Source of the DNA: Coenobita brevimanus
Taxonomy: Eukaryota > Arthropoda > Malacostraca > Decapoda > Coenobitidae
Assembly: GCA_032717465.1 (NCBI GenBank)
Contig: CM064681.1
Location: 17,011,916 to 17,075,915 of the forward strand
Reading direction: 5' to 3'
Length of the DNA: 64,000 bases
Both the position numbers and the translations under genes were made by a program. The notes under the pieces were generated by a model. That model was not told the DNA's origin. It ran no database searches and saw only the letters and a list, made by a program, of their open reading frames with translations. Of the stretch, positions 60,158 to 64,000 are shown piece by piece (within the stretch, counting starts at the first letter, position 1; each line of letters starts with the position of its first letter).

Positions 60158-60213
<56 letters not shown>
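60158..60213. repeat. (TA)n array right of G2
   Basis: Continuation of 53770-53834 beyond the G2 insertion. Confidence 0.95.
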
Positions 60214-60215
<2 letters not shown>

Positions 60216-60834
60216 AGGAGGAAGGTGCGTTGATTTTTATTATTATTATTTTTTTTTGAGGAGAGGGCATTGCTTAGTTCATTCCGCAAAAGCAGTAAGT
60301 TAATCAGGGAGGCTGCTGTGGCATGCTCTACTGAAAATATAATATTTTGTCTTAGCTGAATTTATGTAAAAGGGTTGGAATTCATTCCGCTGGAGGTATT
60401 TTCGCTGAGTCATTGCTGCTAAGTGACTTTATTGCACAACTACGCCAGTATTTTTACCATTTAAGAAACTTCCTAGTACCCTTTCTGCAATGTAGTTTTG
60501 CATCCTTCTGGTTAATATCAGTTTGTTCCTTACCCATGCAGAGTTCGACGATATTAGAATGATTTAGCATCATAAAAGATGATGATAACATTTAAGAAGC
60601 TAAATTAATCTCAAAGAAATAGGTATTAGAGAGATTCATTAACCGAAGAGAACACGAGCACTATTATATATCTCCAGTAACAAGAACCGGTGCCTAGGCA
60701 CAGCAAACCCGTCCCCTGCTGTCATTTTAGCTCTCACGTATAAACGCAACAGGATATCTGGTCAAACATGTCTCATATCAGATTTGGAGTAAATCTGGTG
60801 AAAACTGACGATTTAATGCTCACTTGAAATTTGA
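60214..60834. other. No gene recognised
   Basis: AT-rich sequence with a short ATT repeat and poly-T run (60235-60256). Nothing supportable. Confidence 0.5.
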
Positions 60835-61731
60835 AATGTGGAAGCGTGCATGGAAAAGTTTGAAAGGAATAAGGGAGTGCTTTTGATTGGAGACATGACT
60901 GGAAAAGTAGGGATCGTGAAGGTGGAAGGAGTAGTCGGTGAATGGGGTGTGCCAGCAGAAGTGGATGAGAATGGCAGTGTTCAAGTGGACATTTGTACAG
61001 GGAAGAGGTTGGTGATAGCCAATACCCTCTTTTGACACAAAAGGATCCACAGGTATACGGGGCGAGTATGAGAAGAGAGGGTGGTGAACTGAATGAGCGA
61101 AAGGTAATGATTATGTCTGTGTGGATGATGGAATGAGAAGGTGTGTAATGGATGCAAAAGCATACAGAGGATGGGGAGTGGACTTTCTAACCAGCACTTG
61201 GTGGTGGTGAAAGGCAAGGTTCAATTGAAATGGAGGAGGAGGAGAAGGGAAAGACAGTCCATACAAGGAGGGTAGAAAGCTTGCATGAAGATGGAAAAAA
61301 GGCAGTTCACAAGGGAGATGCGGAAGAGCGACTGGGTAATTATGATATGGAGCAGATGGGTGACGTGGAAGGTGTGTGCAAGATATTCATAGAAGAAATC
61401 TGTGCAGCATGTGAGGTGGTGTGTGGGGTGAAGAGATGACGACAGGGAGTAAAGGATCGGCATGGTCGAATGAAGAGGTGAGACAGGCTGTGGCGGAAAA
61501 GAAGAAAGCATATAGTCAGTGGATGAGAAACAGGGGAGTGGATGCAGTTGAGAGACAGAAGAAAGAGTTATAAGTTGAGAGGAAGAGAGAGGCGAAAAGA
61601 TTCATAAGAGAAAGTAAGAAAAGAGTGTATGAGAAATTTGGAAGGAATTTGAGTGTAAAGTGGAGGGAATGTAGGAAAACGTTCTGGAAAGAGGTAGAGA
61701 GAGTTAGACAGGGTGATACAGAAATGAAAAT

Positions 61732-61790
<59 letters not shown>

Positions 61791-62185
61791 CTATTGGAGA
61801 AAGATGTAAAAGTGGGCAGATGGAGAGAACACAAAGAGGATTTGTTGAACATTGAGAATGAAAGTAATGCAAGTATAGGTGGTTGGGGAATGGCTGGGAG
61901 GAGAAGGGAAGTGAGAGGAAAGGAAGTAATCAGTAGGATGGAAGTAGTGGAAGCAATGAATAAAGTCAAAATGGGGAAAGCCCCAGGAATTGATGGAGTG
62001 TGTGGTTAAATGCTGAAGCATGGATGTGGAAGATACGCAGATTGGCCTGGGAGTAAGGTAGAGTCCCAGAGGACTGGAAGTCGGATATATTCATTCCCCT
62101 GTACAAAGAAAAAAGGGAAAAAGAAGTGCGTGGGAATCATAGGGGCATTTGTCTTCATCGTGTACTAGGAAAAGTATATGGTAGG
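60835..62185 (+). pseudogene. Family Z RTE-type LINE, second copy (endonuclease end to RT start), broken
   Basis: Begins in the C-terminal part of the endonuclease (VLLIGDMTGKVGIVK, VVGEWGVPAE, DENGSVQVDICTGKR). It continues through the linker (QMGDVEGVCKIFIEEICAAC, NLSVKWRECRKTFWKEVERV) to the start of RT (KAPGIDGVCG, 61975-62009, then a TAA). Several stops and shifts are present. A (TA)n run replaces about 20 codons at 61734-61789. The copy ends abruptly at 62185, in the stretch coding for KVYGR, where a TGTTATG sequence begins. It supplies the endonuclease part missing from the copy at 45690. Confidence 0.88.
61734..61789. repeat. (TA)n array inside the family Z ORF
   Basis: TA repeats sit where the other copy (46165-46205) codes for RGVKDKNGRLLVEKGE. 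Coding similarity resumes directly on both sides. Confidence 0.95.
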
Positions 62186-62880
62186 TGTTATGCTGGGTGT
62201 TTCTAGTCCGACCTCTCGTCCTAAGAACACCAGCTACTGAGCGGGGTCCTCTTTCCGGACCGGAAGTAAAGCACCCACAAAGGAACAGGACATAAAAACC
62301 AGGCAGTACACTTTAACACATCTATTACCTTAACTCTTACACCGTGACAATATACACAAAGAGATATTGGATATGTATAGAGACAGGAAACACAGTATTA
62401 GCCTTTAATACAAATGGGTAGGATTACGCACACAATAGGTCACTCTTCACTTGTACAGGAATATTTGATGTTATTATTACAGTACCCGAATAATATTCCT
62501 TGGCAGAGATGGCGTTTTATATACTGAGATCGTTTCACTAGTGAAGGACGTGACCAAGAGTGGGGGGAATGAATATTACCATAAGTGGGTAGGATGCGGG
62601 TCGCGACACTCGCGAGAGTTGCTTAGTCACAGTAGCACTAGGGCACAAGTTTCTGATGAACCCCTCACGCCTCTGTTCTAACCCACGATTCCTATACGTC
62701 CTCCTGTATATAGTTAGCGGTCTTTTCTGTTCTGCCAGGTATCGAGTCACTGTGCACTGAGTGTGACTATAGTCATTTATATATCACTTGGGCCTTTATT
62801 CTGATATTTGTTACTGTACACTACTGTGTTGATTGTTCACTGTATTAGCCTTATTAGTGTCACTACATACCCGTATTTTC
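62186..62880. mobile_element. Possible LTR or transposon end interrupting family Z
   Basis: Family Z similarity stops at 62185, and TGTTATGCTGGGTG starts at 62186. The TG start and sharp junction suggest the end of an LTR element whose remainder lies in or beyond the GC-rich block. No second copy of the sequence is in the window, and no end, target duplication or primer site was found. Speculative. Confidence 0.3.
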
Positions 62881-64000
62881 CTTGGGTATCACCTGCTGCG
62901 CGTCCTGGGCGTGAGAGAGGGGTCCTATGGGGAGCTCTCCTGAAGGGGGCAGCACACTGTCCGTAGGGGCGTCACTGCCCGGGTGGTAGTCGTCATTGGG
63001 GTGCAGGGAGTCTCTCCGATCTGGGGGCCTCAACCTGGGAGGCGGCCCTCACACTGGGGCCGTGTCGGTGGGGTGCAGGGAGGCCCTCCGGTCTGGGGGC
63101 CTCGACCTGTGAGGTGGCCCTTGGAACTAGGGCCGAACAGCTGCAGGAGGCGGGCCTGGCGCCTCTGGCTCCGAGGAGAGAGCCTGGGTTGTCTAGGCCT
63201 GGGGGGGGGTGCTGGCCAGACCTGGGAGTCTGGGGACTGCGGCCGCCTACGGGAAGAAGTGTCGTCAGGGGTGATCTACGGCGTCGCCTCCGTTGGGTGT
63301 CCGTCAGGGACAGAGACCTCCCAGGGGTAGGTGGTAGGGCTTGGAATGGGCCACGCCACCACTCTGACAGCACCTCCGGGGAACTGCTCCTGTGGGGAGA
63401 CAAAGGGCGTCCCATGCAGGCGAGAGGAAAGGGGTTGGCCGCGCAAGGAACCTCCTGCTCCGGGAGAGCCTTCAGAGTCACGAATGAGGGGCGTACGGTG
63501 GCCGCTCCCTCCCCGTCACATATGGTGGCCGTGAACATGGTTTCGTGACTCCTAAGGCTCGCAGCTGAAGGGCGTATGGTGGTCGCTCCTTCCCCGTCAT
63601 GTACGGTGGCCGTGAACGTGGTGCTGCTCCCGAAAAAGGAAAAGGCAGGAGAGGGGTGCACAGGGGCAGCGCCCTCTCCGGTGCGTGCTGAGGCCATAGC
63701 CGAGGGTCTACTTACCCTTGCACGCACTGCAGCCGTTGCCGTGTGCCTGCCCACCTGCTGGGAAGTAACTGAAGGGCGTACAGTGGCCACTCCTTCCCCA
63801 TCACGTATGGTGGCCGTGAATGCGGTGTTACTCCCACAGGAGGAAAAGGCAGGAGAGGGGTGCACAGTGGCAGCGCCCTCTCTGGTACGTACTGAGGCCA
63901 TAGCCGAGGGTCTATCTACCTTTGTACGCACTAAGGCCGTAGCCGTGGGCCTGCCTGCCCTTCGGGAAGTAACTGAGGCATTACTCCCGTAGTAGGAGGT
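62881..64000. repeat. GC-rich block with in-frame direct repeats
   Basis: Composition changes abruptly from AT-rich to GC-rich. Direct repeats: GGGGTGCAGGGAG at 62998 and 63070 (72 bp apart). The module GAAGGGCGTA(T/C)(G/A)GTGG occurs at 63567 and 63771 (204 bp apart), with a shortened unit at 63486 (81 bp earlier). All spacings are multiples of three. Long frames are open on both strands: minus 62993-63931 (312 codons, Ala/Pro/Ser/Arg-rich), plus 63114-63548 and 63576-63992. No domain is recognised, so I do not call a gene. The block continues past the window end. Confidence 0.6.

Overview
This is a transposon-rich, microsatellite-rich animal genomic window, most likely from a decapod crustacean, plausibly a crab. 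The reasons are intron-containing sequence, very long (TA)n, (CA)n and (GA)n arrays, Jockey/CR1-, RTE- and I-type LINEs, and a chemosensory-type ionotropic receptor (IR) gene whose protein looks like decapod IRs. The species assignment is inference. No rRNA, CRISPR array, operon or bacterial feature was seen. The only host-gene candidate is the IR fragment at 36964-40722. Almost everything else recognisable is a mobile element, and nearly all of these are broken.

Layout. 1-3200: 3' part of an I-group LINE (RT, RNase H, CCHC knuckle) with two covarying hairpins in its 3' UTR. 3200-8300: microsatellites, an old minus-strand RT relic and unassigned sequence. 8308-15927: a nested stack. A Jockey/CR1-like LINE (family X) is interrupted first by a second LINE (family Y, 8645-10740) and then by a minus-strand LTR element without pol (11586-15442), which has a tRNA-Leu-type primer site and a 4-bp target duplication. 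15973-18300: a tRNA-derived SINE, another interspersed repeat and an RTE relic. 18400-23500: mostly unassigned, with a helix-turn-helix transposase scrap and a 115-bp tandem repeat. 23508-26036: a second family X copy. 26040-29560: a broken piggyBac followed by a 165-bp tandem array. 32090-34090: a broken multi-copy orphan transposase-like gene on the minus strand. 34790-36910: minisatellites and microsatellites. 36964-40722: the IR gene. 41270-45690: simple repeats and little else. 45690-62185: RTE copies (family Z) and two Ty3/gypsy-type LTR retrotransposons, G1 (47941-53319, plus) and G2 (53835-60157, minus). 62186-64000: a possible new LTR end and a GC-rich repetitive block running off the right edge.

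Most notable observation. G1 and G2 both have the domain order Gag - protease - integrase - reverse transcriptase, with RNase H last in G2. Integrase therefore precedes RT, the Ty1/copia-like order known for Gmr1-like gypsy elements rather than the usual gypsy order. G1 has two nearly identical 788-bp LTRs and one uninterrupted ORF, but an internal deletion removed most of RT and all of RNase H. G2 keeps every domain but has three stops, a frameshift and an altered RT active site. Both elements sit inside (TA)n arrays, at least one of which looks like the 3' tail of an RTE element. Retrotransposon tails may thus be supplying landing sites for the LTR elements.
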